The translations under genes and the position numbers were made by a program. From CAVVPY01 sp963750295 (GTDB lineage Bacteria; Actinomycetota; Actinomycetes; Mycobacteriales; Jatrophihabitantaceae): a stretch of DNA of 64,000 bases. Shown here piece after piece: positions 34,394 through 43,702 of this stretch. The stretch is taken from NCBI GenBank assembly GCA_963750295.1, contig CAVVPY010000001.1, positions 434,001-498,000 on the forward strand. Reading direction: 5' to 3'. How positions within the stretch are numbered: the first letter of the stretch is position 1; every line of letters begins with the position of its first letter. The notes under the pieces are model-generated. The model was not told the DNA's origin and made no database searches. It saw only the letters and a program-made list of their open reading frames with translations.

Positions 34394-37300
34394 TCAGGCG
34401 AGCGCGGACGCGACGATCTCGCGCTGCTGCGCTTCGTGGATCGCGAGCGAGCCGACCGCGGGGGACGCCGACGCGCGCCTGGTGACCGGCAGCAGCGGCC
34501 GTCCGCCCAGGTATTCGGGCAGCGTCATCGCGATGAACGGCCAGCCGCCCTGATTGGCGGGCTCCTCCTGAACCCAGACCAGTTCGGCATCGGGGTACCG
34601 GGCCAATTCGGTGCGCAGCTGGGCCTCCGGCAGCGGGTACAACTGCTCGATGCGAACGATCGCGATGTCTGTGAGCTGCTTCTCGGCCCGCGCGGCGGCG
34701 AGGTCGTAGTACACCTTGCCGCTGCACAGCAGCACCCGCCGTACCGAACCGTCCGCTGTGGTGTCGGCGAGAACCGGCTGGAACGAGCCTTCGGTGAAGT
34801 CGGCGATCTCGCTCACCGCGCTCTTGAGCCGCAGCAACGACTTCGGCGTGAAGGCGATGAGCGGGCGTCGCACTGGTGAGAGCCCCTGTCGCCGCAGCAG
34901 GTGGAAGTAGTTCGCCGGCGACGAGCAGATCGCGACCGTCATGTTGTTCTCGGCAGCGAGCTGCAGGAAGCGCTCCGGCCGGCCGGTGGAGTGGTCCGGC
35001 CCCTGGCCTTCGTAGCCGTGCGGCAGCAGCAGGGTCAGCGCGGAACGCTGCCCCCACTTCGCCTCGCCGGAGGAGATGAACTCGTCGACGATCGTCTGCG
35101 CGCCGTCGGCGAAGTCGCCGAACTGAGCCTCCCAGCAGACCAGTGTGTCGTCGCGGACGACCGAATAGCCGTACTCGAAGCCCATCGCCGCGAACTCCGA
35201 CAGCAGCGAGTCGTAGGCATAAAAGCGGCTCTGCCCGTCGGAGAGATGGCTCAGCGGCGTGTACTCGACCCCGGTGTTGCGGTCGATCAGGGTCGCGTGG
35301 CGTTGGGTGAACGTCCCGCGCCGCGAGTCCTGACCGGCCAGGCGGACCGCCCGTCCCTGCATCACCAGCGAGCCGAACGCGAACAGCTCGGCGGTGGCCC
35401 AGTCGACCCCACCGTTGCTGGCCATCGCCACGCGCCGGTCGATCTGCGCCTTGAGCCTCGGGTGGACGGTGAAGCCCTCCGGCGGATTCGCGTACGCCTC
35501 CGCGATCCGCTTGATCACGTCCACGCCGATCGCGGTCGTCACCTGCTGCGACGGCGTCTCGCTGTCGAGTTCCGGCTCGGGGCGGGACTTGCCCGACGCA
35601 TTGCGGGTCTCGACGAAGACCTTCTCGAGTTGCGACTGGAAATCCTTGAGCGCCGCCTCGGCATCCTCGAGGGTGATGTCGCCGCGCCCGACCAGGGCCT
35701 CGGTGTAGAGCTTTCGGACGCTGCGCTTGGTGTCGATGATGTCGTACATCAGCGGTTGCGTGAACGACGGGTTGTCGGCCTCGTTGTGGCCGCGCCTGCG
35801 GTAGCAGACCATGTCGACGACGACGTCCTTCTTGAACTCGCGCCGGTACTCGACCGCGAGTTTCGCCACGCGGACGCACGCCTCGGGGTCGTCGCCGTTC
35901 ACGTGGAAGATCGGCGCGGCGATCATCCGCGCGATGTCGGTGCAGTAGAGCGACGAACGCGACGCCGACGGCGAGGTGGTGAAGCCGACCTGGTTGTTGA
36001 CGATCACGTGGACGGTGCCGCCCGTCCGATAGCCGCGCAGCTGAGACAGGTTGAGCGTCTCGGCCACCACGCCCTGCCCCGCGAAGGCGGCATCGCCGTG
36101 CATCAGCACGGGCAGCACGGTGAAGCCCGCCTCACCCTTGTCGAGCACATCCTGCTTCGCCCGCACGATTCCCTCGAGCACCGGGTCGACCGCCTCGAGG
36201 TGCGAGGGGTTGGCCGTGAGCGTGACCTCGATCGATTTGCCGGTGCGGGCGCGGAAGTGCCCGCTGGCACCGAGGTGGTACTTCACGTCGCCGGAGCCCT
36301 GCGCCGTGCCCGGGTCGATGTTGCCCTCGAACTCGTTGAAGATCTTCGCGTACGGCTTGCCGACGATGTTGGCCAGGACGTTGAGCCGTCCGCGGTGCGG
36401 CATGCCGATGACCACCTCGTCGAGGTCCTCGTCGGTTGCCTCGGCCAGGACGGCGTCCAGCAGTGCGATGACCGTCTCGGCGCCCTCGAGGCTGAATCGC
36501 TTCTGCCCGACGTACTTGGTCTGCAGGAACGTCTCGAACGCCTCGGCGACGTTGAGCCGGCCGAGGATATGCAACTGCTCGTCCCGGTTCGGCGCCGCAT
36601 GCTTGATCTCGATGCGCTGCTGCAACCAGCGGCGCTGCTCGGGGTCGGTGATGTGCATGTACTCGACCCCGACGCGACGGCAGTACGCGTCACGCAACAC
36701 GCCGAGGATGTCGCGCAGCTTCATCAGCTTCTCGCCGGCGAATCCGTCGACGGGAAACTCGCGATCAAGATCCCACAACGTCAGGCCGTGACGGGTGATG
36801 TCGAGGTCGGGGTGGCTGCGCACCGTGTACTCGAGCGGATCGGTGTCGGCCATCAGGTGGCCGTTGCTGCGATAGGCGTTGATCAGTTCGATGACGCGGG
36901 CGTTCTTGCCGATCTGCCCCTCGTGGCTGAACTCGCGGTCGACCAGCCAGCGCACCGGCTCGTACGGGATCTTCAGCGCGGCGAAGATCTCGTCGTAGAA
37001 GTCGTCGGCCAGCAGCAGTTGGTGGATCCGGCGCAGGAACTCCCCGGACTGGGCACCCTGGATGATCCGGTGGTCGTAGGTCGAGGTCAGTGTCATGATC
37101 TTGCTGATTGCGGCCTCGGTGAGCCGGTCCTCGCTCATCCCGCTGAACTCGGCGGGGTACTCCATCGCGCCGACGCCGACGATCGTGCCCTGGCCGGCCA
37201 TCAGCCGCGGGACGGAGTGATTGGTGCCGATCGTGCCGGGGTTGGTCAAACTGATGGTTGTGCCGGCGAAGTCGTCGGCCGTGAGCTTCCCGGCGCGGGC

Positions 37301-38146
37301 GCGCCGGATGATGTCCTCGTAGGCAGACCAGAACTTGGAGAAGTCCATCTGCTCGGCCGACTTGATCGCCGCGACCACGAGCGAGCGGGCGCCGTCCTTG
37401 CCGGCGAGGTCGATCGCGATACCGAGGTTCACGTGCTCGGGGACCGCCAGCGCCGGCTTGCCGTCGAGTTCGGTGAACGAGTTGTTCATCTCGGGGTGAT
37501 CGGCCACCGCGCGGACGACGGCGTAACCGATCACATGGGTGAAGCTGACCTTGCCGCCCCGGGCGCGACGCAGGTGGTTGTTGATGACGACCCGGTTGTC
37601 GGCGAGCAGCTTGGCCGGCACCGCGCGCACGCTGGTGGCGGTGGGGACGGTCAGCGAGCTGGCCATGTTCGCGACCACGCGAGCCGCCGCGCCGCGCAGC
37701 ACCGTCGGCGTGCGTTCGGCCGGCTTGTCGGCACTGTCCGCGGCCTTCTCGACCGGCGCCTGGGCAGCCTTCGGTTCGGCCTTTGCCGGGTCAGCCTTCG
37801 CGGCGGGCTTGGCTCCCGACTCGGCCTTGGTCACGACCTTGGGACCGGCCTCGGCGCCCCCGGCCTTCGCGGCATCGTCCTTGCTCGCGGTTTCAGGAGT
37901 CGTCGCTATGCCGTGCCCGTTGCCGCCGGCCGGCGGCGCGGATCCGGCCGAGCCGGGCTCGGGCGTGGTCGGCGCCCGGTCCGGCGGCGGACGGTAGTCG
38001 GCGAAGAAGTCGTGCCACGCTGCGTCGACGCTCGAGGGATCGCTGCGGTAGCGCTCGTACATGTCCTCGACGAGCCACTCGTTGGCGCCGAAGTCCCCGA
38101 CGGCAGCGCTGGACTCGGTCTCGGTCGGGGAGTCTGTTGTTGCCAC
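34394..38146 (-). CDS. kgd: Multifunctional 2-oxoglutarate metabolism enzyme Kgd (SucA with E2 domain)
   Basis: 1250 residues. Three parts are evident. First, residues 1-45 form the E1 N-terminal helix (NEWLVEDMYERYRSDPSSVD) and an Ala/Lys/Pro-rich linker runs to about 110. Second, an E2-type succinyltransferase core spans about 115-370 (VPAKLLADNRVVINNHL..., and DHRIIQGAQSGEF at its active site). Third, the E1 thiamine-diphosphate domain fills the rest (HRGRLNVLANIVGKPYAKIF, SGHFRARTGKS, QVGFTTSP, EAQFGDFADGAQ). In mycobacteria this protein serves as oxoglutarate decarboxylase, carboligase and E1 component, restrained by GarA. The first Thr-rich residues (ATTDSPTETE) are a candidate regulatory tail. 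Confidence 0.97.
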   Translation of the reverse strand: MATTDSPTETESSAAVGDFGANEWLVEDMYERYRSDPSSVDAAWHDFFADYRPPPDRAPTTPEPGSAGSAPPAGGNGHGIATTPETASKDDAAKAGGAEAGPKVVTKAESGAKPAAKADPAKAEPKAAQAPVEKAADSADKPAERTPTVLRGAAARVVANMASSLTVPTATSVRAVPAKLLADNRVVINNHLRRARGGKVSFTHVIGYAVVRAVADHPEMNNSFTELDGKPALAVPEHVNLGIAIDLAGKDGARSLVVAAIKSAEQMDFSKFWSAYEDIIRRARAGKLTADDFAGTTISLTNPGTIGTNHSVPRLMAGQGTIVGVGAMEYPAEFSGMSEDRLTEAAISKIMTLTSTYDHRIIQGAQSGEFLRRIHQLLLADDFYDEIFAALKIPYEPVRWLVDREFSHEGQIGKNARVIELINAYRSNGHLMADTDPLEYTVRSHPDLDITRHGLTLWDLDREFPVDGFAGEKLMKLRDILGVLRDAYCRRVGVEYMHITDPEQRRWLQQRIEIKHAAPNRDEQLHILGRLNVAEAFETFLQTKYVGQKRFSLEGAETVIALLDAVLAEATDEDLDEVVIGMPHRGRLNVLANIVGKPYAKIFNEFEGNIDPGTAQGSGDVKYHLGASGHFRARTGKSIEVTLTANPSHLEAVDPVLEGIVRAKQDVLDKGEAGFTVLPVLMHGDAAFAGQGVVAETLNLSQLRGYRTGGTVHVIVNNQVGFTTSPSASRSSLYCTDIARMIAAPIFHVNGDDPEACVRVAKLAVEYRREFKKDVVVDMVCYRRRGHNEADNPSFTQPLMYDIIDTKRSVRKLYTEALVGRGDITLEDAEAALKDFQSQLEKVFVETRNASGKSRPEPELDSETPSQQVTTAIGVDVIKRIAEAYANPPEGFTVHPRLKAQIDRRVAMASNGGVDWATAELFAFGSLVMQGRAVRLAGQDSRRGTFTQRHATLIDRNTGVEYTPLSHLSDGQSRFYAYDSLLSEFAAMGFEYGYSVVRDDTLVCWEAQFGDFADGAQTIVDEFISSGEAKWGQRSALTLLLPHGYEGQGPDHSTGRPERFLQLAAENNMTVAICSSPANYFHLLRRQGLSPVRRPLIAFTPKSLLRLKSAVSEIADFTEGSFQPVLADTTADGSVRRVLLCSGKVYYDLAAARAEKQLTDIAIVRIEQLYPLPEAQLRTELARYPDAELVWVQEEPANQGGWPFIAMTLPEYLGGRPLLPVTRRASASPAVGSLAIHEAQQREIVASALA

Positions 38147-38300
38147 GGTGTCGGGCCATCCTCGGGTGTCGTCGCGTCCGTGATCCGAAGGCCAAGATTA
38201 CGCGCTCCCGACGGGCGGCACGTCTTCACTGCCGCGGGCGCGAGGGGGGTGTCGCCCCGGCAGGGACCGGGATCGCAGCCACCGGTACCCGAGTGTGCCT

Positions 38301-39053
38301 CTACGACGAAACTGAGAGCGGCTCGTATCCCTGGCCCGGGCAGTAGTCGATCTGTCCGGGACCGCTTGCTACCTGCGCGGATGCGAACAGTTCGATGCGT
38401 GGCGGGCCATGCACCTGCAGGGCCGCGAGGTCGACGACGAAGATCACCGAGGTCCCGGATACCCGGGTCTGCACGACACCGGCAGCCCTGCGCGACAACG
38501 GCGCTTGGCAGCCACTGCCGCTGAACGGGTACACGTGGGTCGTCCGGGTCGGTGTGTAGACGATGCGATAGTCAGCGCCGACGGTCGCAGTGTTGCAGGG
38601 CAGTGTCAGCGAACCGGTTCCGACATCGGAGTCGGTGTCGAGGTCGATGCTGAGAAGCAACCGGTCGGTGATCGGCGTCGCCAGGTCCGCGCGCACGACG
38701 AAGCGACGGGCCAGCACGGCACCACGCAGCGCTCGCAGATCGGGGCCCCTGGTATCGCGTGCCCGGTCTCGAGCCACCTGGTAGCGAAGCCGAGGCGAGG
38801 TGGACGTAGGCGCTGCCGAGCTTGTTGGGCCACGGGTCTGCGAGCCCGTCGGTGAGGTAGCGGTCCGAGTGGAGCCTGTCGCAACGGGCGCTGTGCCTCT
38901 GAACGAGATGATGCTCAGCACGATCAGCACGATCAGCGCGGTGCCGGCGATCGCCGCAATCAGCAGGGCGGCGAGGATCCGGGCGCTGCGAGGACCCACC
39001 GTCGCAAGGGTCACCCTCGGTGACCTGGTTCGTGGCCTGACGGGCGCGCCCAT
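38301..39053 (-). CDS. Hypothetical membrane-anchored protein
   Basis: 250 residues from ATG 39053. A basic start is followed by one transmembrane helix (about 28-50, ILAALLIAAIAGTALIVLIV), a Thr/Ser-rich linker (about 55-90) and an extracytoplasmic domain of 150 residues. The domain carries two Cys (LPCNTATV and GSGCQAPL) that could pair, plus a third late (DYCPGQGY). No family recognised. It lies between kgd and the ABC transporter on the same strand. Confidence 0.7.
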   Translation of the reverse strand: MGAPVRPRTRSPRVTLATVGPRSARILAALLIAAIAGTALIVLIVLSIISFRGTAPVATGSTRTATSPTGSQTRGPTSSAAPTSTSPRLRYQVARDRARDTRGPDLRALRGAVLARRFVVRADLATPITDRLLLSIDLDTDSDVGTGSLTLPCNTATVGADYRIVYTPTRTTHVYPFSGSGCQAPLSRRAAGVVQTRVSGTSVIFVVDLAALQVHGPPRIELFASAQVASGPGQIDYCPGQGYEPLSVSS

Positions 39054-39153
39054 TACCTGGGTATGCCCGACCAGTCAGCCCGGGCTAACCGGGCACCCGT
39101 GGTTCAGCCCGTGGAGCAGCGCCGGCCCGGTGCGGGCGGCGCGCGTGCAGCGG

Positions 39154-39906
39154 CTAGGTGATGTCCCGGTTCAGCGTGAACGCGGCACCGAGGATCGCCG
39201 GGACGAACGCCCAGGCCAACAGCATCAGCACCCCGCCTGCCGGTGGCAGCAGGGTGGCGCCGTTGACGTCCCGGCTGCCCACGACGGTGAAGATCGAGGC
39301 GACCGCCCCGCCCGGCAGGTACGGGAACGCATGCTTCACACCCGGGATCGCGGGCACGATGTTCTGGAGCACGAGCAAGAAGATCGTCCCGACACTGACG
39401 GCGACGATCTGGTTGCGGAGCAGGGCGCCGATGCCCATGCCGACGATCCCGAACAGGCCCACGACCAGGAACACACCGAGCAGTGCAGCGGGAATGTGGT
39501 CCTTGGTGAGTGAGACCTTGATGTCCTTGCTCGACAACCAGGGCAGCGCGATCGCGAGCTGCACCACGACGCAGGTGAGTGCGAACATGGCCCCGAGCAG
39601 CGCGTAGGTGATCATCTTCGCGGTCATCAGGGTCCACCGTGACGGCGTCACGAGCACCGTCGGGGTGATCGTCTGATAGCGATACTCCGTCGTCACGCCC
39701 AGGACGCCGAGCACGAAGACCACGATGTATGCCGTGCCGGAGGAGGTGAACACGCTGTACACGTCCTGCTCGTTTCGCACGCTGTCGTGCGGCGCCAGTT
39801 GGGCGACGACGAGCAATGCGGTTACTGCAACTGCGGCCAGCAGTAGCCAGAACCACACCTGGGTGGTGCGCAGCTTGAGCCACTCTGCTCGGACAAGCGC
39901 GATCAC
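39154..39906 (-). CDS. ABC-2 type transporter permease
   Basis: 250 residues with six hydrophobic segments. The opening MIALVRAEWLKLRTTQVWFW, the VLGVLGVTTEYRYQTITPTVL segment and the short amphipathic elements between helices are standard for ABC-2 exporters. Its start overlaps the stop of the ATPase gene by four bases (ATGA), so they form one exporter. Cargo could be a lipid, a drug or a peptide; nothing here decides. Confidence 0.88.
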   Translation of the reverse strand: MIALVRAEWLKLRTTQVWFWLLLAAVAVTALLVVAQLAPHDSVRNEQDVYSVFTSSGTAYIVVFVLGVLGVTTEYRYQTITPTVLVTPSRWTLMTAKMITYALLGAMFALTCVVVQLAIALPWLSSKDIKVSLTKDHIPAALLGVFLVVGLFGIVGMGIGALLRNQIVAVSVGTIFLLVLQNIVPAIPGVKHAFPYLPGGAVASIFTVVGSRDVNGATLLPPAGGVLMLLAWAFVPAILGAAFTLNRDIT

Positions 39907-40871
39907 CGGACATCTCCGATGACCGGGCCCGGCGCTGGTGGCGTACCGCCTGGATCGGGTGGTGGTGCCGCCTGCGTGGTGAGTGTGAAGAACAACTCCT
40001 CGAGGTTGAACCGCGACACGCTCAGTTCGTGCAGCTCTACACCGCCGGTGTAAGCCAGGTGCCCGACCTGTTCGACGGGCAGCCCGCGTACCCGCAGCGT
40101 GTGCGCGTCCGGGCGGTCGATCCGGCCGCCGACCTGGCCGATGATCCCGAGCAGCGCCTCGACATTGGGGCTGCGCACGACGACGGTGTCCGAGCCTTGA
40201 CTCAGCTCCGCGATCGAGCCGGAACTGACGAGCTGGCCATGGTTGAGGATCACGACGCGGTCAGCCATCGCCTGCACCTCGTTGAGCTGGTGACTCGAGA
40301 CCAGCACCGTGCGTCCCTCGCCGGCCAGATGCCGGAAGAACCCGCGCAGCCAACGGATGCCGTCGGGGTCCAGACCGTTGGCGGGTTCGTCCAGCACGAG
40401 GACGCGCGGATCACCGATCAGCGCGGCGGCGAGGCCGAGACGCTGCCGCATGCCGAGTGAGTAGCCGCGGACCTTGCGGCGCGCGGCGTCGCGGAGCCCG
40501 ACCAGCTCGAGCACGGCGTCGGCGCGCTGCTGGGGCAGGCGGGCAGCGGTGCACAGGATGCGCAGATGGTTGCGTCCGGTCCGGGCCGGGTGGAAGCTCG
40601 ACGACTCCAGCGCCGCGCCCACCGTGGTGATCGGGTTCGGGATGCGCCGATACGGCATCCCGCTGATGGTTGCCGTCCCGGCGGTGGGCCGCACCAGCCC
40701 GAGCACCATCCGCAGCGTCGTCGTCTTGCCGGCGCCGTTCGGGCCGAGGAATCCGGTCACCGAGCCGGGCTCGACGGCGAAGCTCAGCCGGTCGACCGCC
40801 CTGATCTTGCCGCGGAAGACTTTGGTGAGTTGGTCGACGATGATGCGCCCGTCCGGCGAGAGAGCGGTCAT
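39903..40871 (-). CDS. ABC transporter ATP-binding protein
   Basis: 322 residues from ATG 40871. Walker A is FLGPNGAGKTTTLRM, signature is GYSLGMRQRLGLAAALIG, Walker B is VLVLDEPANGLDPDG, and H-loop is LVSSHQLNEV. The DrrA-like C-terminal half ends with FNLEELFFTLTTQ and a proline-rich tail. It pairs with the ABC-2 permease it overlaps. Divergent from the NarL-type response regulator. Confidence 0.92.
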   Translation of the reverse strand: MTALSPDGRIIVDQLTKVFRGKIRAVDRLSFAVEPGSVTGFLGPNGAGKTTTLRMVLGLVRPTAGTATISGMPYRRIPNPITTVGAALESSSFHPARTGRNHLRILCTAARLPQQRADAVLELVGLRDAARRKVRGYSLGMRQRLGLAAALIGDPRVLVLDEPANGLDPDGIRWLRGFFRHLAGEGRTVLVSSHQLNEVQAMADRVVILNHGQLVSSGSIAELSQGSDTVVVRSPNVEALLGIIGQVGGRIDRPDAHTLRVRGLPVEQVGHLAYTGGVELHELSVSRFNLEELFFTLTTQAAPPPDPGGTPPAPGPVIGDVR

Positions 40872-40988
40872 CGGCCCATCCCACCATGATTCAGACCGGC
40901 ACCGCTGTGGATTTTGCCGCTGCCGGCAGACCGCGTTGCGTTGTCTGCAGCCGCTGACAGCCGTAGGCAAACCGGTCATGATGTGTCG

Positions 40989-41660
40989 GTGAGCGATCCG
41001 GGGGGCAGATCTGGCGCCGCGGTGCCAGATATCCGGATCCTGATCGTCGACGATCACGAGATGTTCGCCGCCAGCCTGGCGTTCGTCCTCGAGGCCGAGG
41101 ACGACTTCCGGGTGGTGGGCACCGCGGGTACGGCGGCCACCGCGCTGGAAGCGGCGGCGGCGACCCACCCGGATGTCGTGCTCCTCGACCACCGCCTGCC
41201 CGACGGTGAGGGAACCAGCCTGATCCAACCGCTGCTGGCTACCCGCGCGGACCTCCAGGTCGTGATGCTGACCGCGAGCACGTCTGATCACGTGCTCGTC
41301 ACCGCGATCGAGTCGGGCGCGGCCGGATTCATCGACAAGACCCGTAGCTTGGCCGAGGTTGTCTCCGCCGTCCGCTCGGCTGCGGCCGGCGAATCGCTGG
41401 TGAGCCCGAGGTTGCTTGCCCGCCTGTTGCCGCGCCTGCGGCGCTACGAGCCGAACCCGGTGCACTCGCTCACCGATCGCGAGCGCGACGTCCTGGGGTG
41501 TCTCGCCGACGGCCTGGCCAATGCCGCCATCGCGGCCCGACTGGGGGTCAGCGTTCACACCGTGCGCAACCACATCGTGACGCTCTCGGGCAAGCTCGGC
41601 GCCCACTCGAAGCTGGAGGTGCTGTCGATCGCGATCCGCGAGGGCCTCATCGCCGGCTGA
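40989..41660 (+). CDS. NarL/LuxR-family response regulator
   Basis: 223 residues; GTG 40989 preferred, GTG 40983 in the same frame. The receiver domain has acidic DDHE, phospho-acceptor Asp in VLLDHRLPDGEG, Thr in VMLTAST and Lys in FIDKTRSL. The C-terminal LuxR helix-turn-helix reads LTDRERDVLGCLADGLANAAI and LGVSVHTVRNHIV. It is followed by the GAF-EAL-DICT gene and a HisKA_3-type kinase, both on the same strand; the kinase is the natural partner for a NarL-type regulator. Confidence 0.92.
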   Translation: MSDPGGRSGAAVPDIRILIVDDHEMFAASLAFVLEAEDDFRVVGTAGTAATALEAAAATHPDVVLLDHRLPDGEGTSLIQPLLATRADLQVVMLTASTSDHVLVTAIESGAAGFIDKTRSLAEVVSAVRSAAAGESLVSPRLLARLLPRLRRYEPNPVHSLTDRERDVLGCLADGLANAAIAARLGVSVHTVRNHIVTLSGKLGAHSKLEVLSIAIREGLIAG

Positions 41661-41750
41661 CGGTCGGCACAGTCGACTGGTGCCGATGTACTAGTCGGCG
41701 AGGCCCGGCAGCGTCATGTATTCCGTGGTGAAAGTGCGTTGACTTGGCAC

Positions 41751-43556
41751 ATGGTCGACTACGAGTACTCCGCGCCCACCAACGACGCGAGTGGCCAGGG
41801 AAGCGCCCTGGCCGCTGTATCGGAGGGCGTCCGTCAGTCCTGGGTCGAAAGCTACGGGCTGGCCGGGCCCGAAGCGTGGGACGAGGTCGACCCTAAGCTC
41901 TACCGACTCGCGAACCAGGCGCAACAGCTCACCGGTGCCGACTTCGCCGCGATCAACGTCTTCGACGATCATCGGCAGTGGTCGGTCATGAGCGACGGCC
42001 GGGTGACCCTGTCGCCTCGGGAGATCAGCCTGTGTCAGCAGGTGCTGGCACGTACGAATTCGACTGAGATCGTCCTGCTCGTCGATGCCGGAAATGACCC
42101 GGAAGTGAAGAACAATCCCTGGGTCAATGGCGACGCGGGTGCGATCTGCTCATACGCGGCCATGCCGCTCACCGGTCGCGACGGCTGCATCCTCGGCACG
42201 CTGTGCGTCTGGTCGGAACATCCCCGCACGTTCAGCGAGGAGGAGCAGGTATCGCTGCGGGTCATCCGCAACAAGGTGATGCGTCACCTCAACACCGCTC
42301 TCGCCAAGGACGAAGCCGACCAGTCGCGGGCCGGCCGCAGACCGGCTGCCGATCAGCCGGCAGCGGGACCCGAGTGGTCGATTCACCAGGTGATCGCCGA
42401 GCAGAACACCACGACCGTGTTCCAGCCGGTCGTGCACCTTGCCTCGCGCAGCGTGGTCGGCTTCGAGGCCCTGAGTCGCGGACCGGCCGGTAGTTCGCTG
42501 GAGTCGCCCACCGCCCTGATCGAGGCGGCTCAGGATGCCGGAGTCCTGGCCGAGCTGGACTGGCTGTGTCGCGCTCGGGCGATGAGTGCTGCGGCCGAGT
42601 CGAGACTCCCGGCCGAACTCTCCTGGCTGGTGAACGTCGAGCTCGCCAGCCTCACGAGCGACTGCCCGGAGGAGCTCGAGCCAGCTCTGGCCGAGGCGAG
42701 TAAGAACCTGCGTGTCGTGCTGGAGGTGGTCGAGCGCGGCATCGAGGGTCGGGTCATCGATCTGCTGGTCGCGACTGACCGCGCCCGCCTCGGTTCATAC
42801 GGAGTGGCCCTCGATGACATCGGTTCGGACGAGCGGTGCCTCGCCCTGATCACGCTGCTGCAACCGGACATCGTCAAGCTCGACGCTTCACTGCTCCAGG
42901 GTGAGCCGACCGCGAAAGTAGCCGCGATAACCGCGGCAGTCCGTGCCTACGCCGAACGGACCGGTGCCGTCATCGTGGCCGAAGGCGTCGAGACCGAGGC
43001 GCACGAGCAACTGGCCCGGGTGTTCGGCGCGACGTACGCGCAAGGTCGTCGCTACGGCGCCCCCGGGCCGCTGCCGCACATCCTGCCGGTCCCGGACCAC
43101 GCGATCCCGTTCCGCTCACTGGTCACACCCCTGGGCAGCGGATCACCGTTCGAGACGGTGTCTGCCATTCTCGATGCTCAGCAGGCAACCATGCCGCTGC
43201 TCAAGCACATCAGTCGCTACCTGGAACAGCAGAGTGAGCACTACGCGGATGCGTCGGTGCTGCTCGCCTCGTTCCAGGGCGAACGAGCCTTCGTCGTTGT
43301 GGCCAACTGCCTGGAGTTCTACGCCGGACCCACCTATCGGACCGAACCCGTGGTCGCGTCGCCGCCCACCGACGAGTGGACGGTCATCGTGATGAATCCG
43401 CACTACGCCGGTGCCCTGGTGGCCCGCCAGTGCCCGGGAGCAGCCGACGACACTTCGCGGTCGTTCGACTACGTCTACACGCAGGACCGCGAGGCGGTCG
43501 TCAAAGCCGCGCGGGCGTTCCTCAGTTGCCTGGCGCTCCAGACTGCATCGGCGTAG
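41751..43556 (+). CDS. GAF-EAL-DICT signalling protein
   Basis: 601 residues from ATG 41751 (a TTG at 41739 is possible). The GAF domain (about 40-185) holds SREISLCQQVL and FDDHRQWSV. The EAL domain (about 210-440) degrades c-di-GMP if active. Key residues are largely kept: GFEALSRG, LVNVELAS, LEVVERG, ALDDIGSDE for the DDFG loop, DIVKLDASLL (Lys), VAEGVETEA (Glu) and YAQGRRYG (Gln). The C-terminal 140 residues resemble a DICT sensor domain (TMPLLKHISRYLEQQ). No GGDEF. Placed between a response regulator and a kinase. Confidence 0.85.
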   Translation: MVDYEYSAPTNDASGQGSALAAVSEGVRQSWVESYGLAGPEAWDEVDPKLYRLANQAQQLTGADFAAINVFDDHRQWSVMSDGRVTLSPREISLCQQVLARTNSTEIVLLVDAGNDPEVKNNPWVNGDAGAICSYAAMPLTGRDGCILGTLCVWSEHPRTFSEEEQVSLRVIRNKVMRHLNTALAKDEADQSRAGRRPAADQPAAGPEWSIHQVIAEQNTTTVFQPVVHLASRSVVGFEALSRGPAGSSLESPTALIEAAQDAGVLAELDWLCRARAMSAAAESRLPAELSWLVNVELASLTSDCPEELEPALAEASKNLRVVLEVVERGIEGRVIDLLVATDRARLGSYGVALDDIGSDERCLALITLLQPDIVKLDASLLQGEPTAKVAAITAAVRAYAERTGAVIVAEGVETEAHEQLARVFGATYAQGRRYGAPGPLPHILPVPDHAIPFRSLVTPLGSGSPFETVSAILDAQQATMPLLKHISRYLEQQSEHYADASVLLASFQGERAFVVVANCLEFYAGPTYRTEPVVASPPTDEWTVIVMNPHYAGALVARQCPGAADDTSRSFDYVYTQDREAVVKAARAFLSCLALQTASA

Positions 43557-43702
43557 TTCTGGGTCGACATTGCGAACTGGTGGTCCGCGGGACTAGGCGG
43601 GGCGGTCGCCAACTGTCACGATCACGGGGTGAGGTTCGGTCTTGCGCGCGAATTTCGGCCGACCGCGAGATCCCGCCATGAGCGGCATTTCGCGGGCTGG
43701 CC

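Noticed and set aside
34901..38524. A 1207-codon open frame opposite kgd
   Set aside because: It is an antisense shadow common in GC-rich DNA: Arg/Gly/Val-rich, with no recognised motif, while the opposite strand encodes all Kgd domains.
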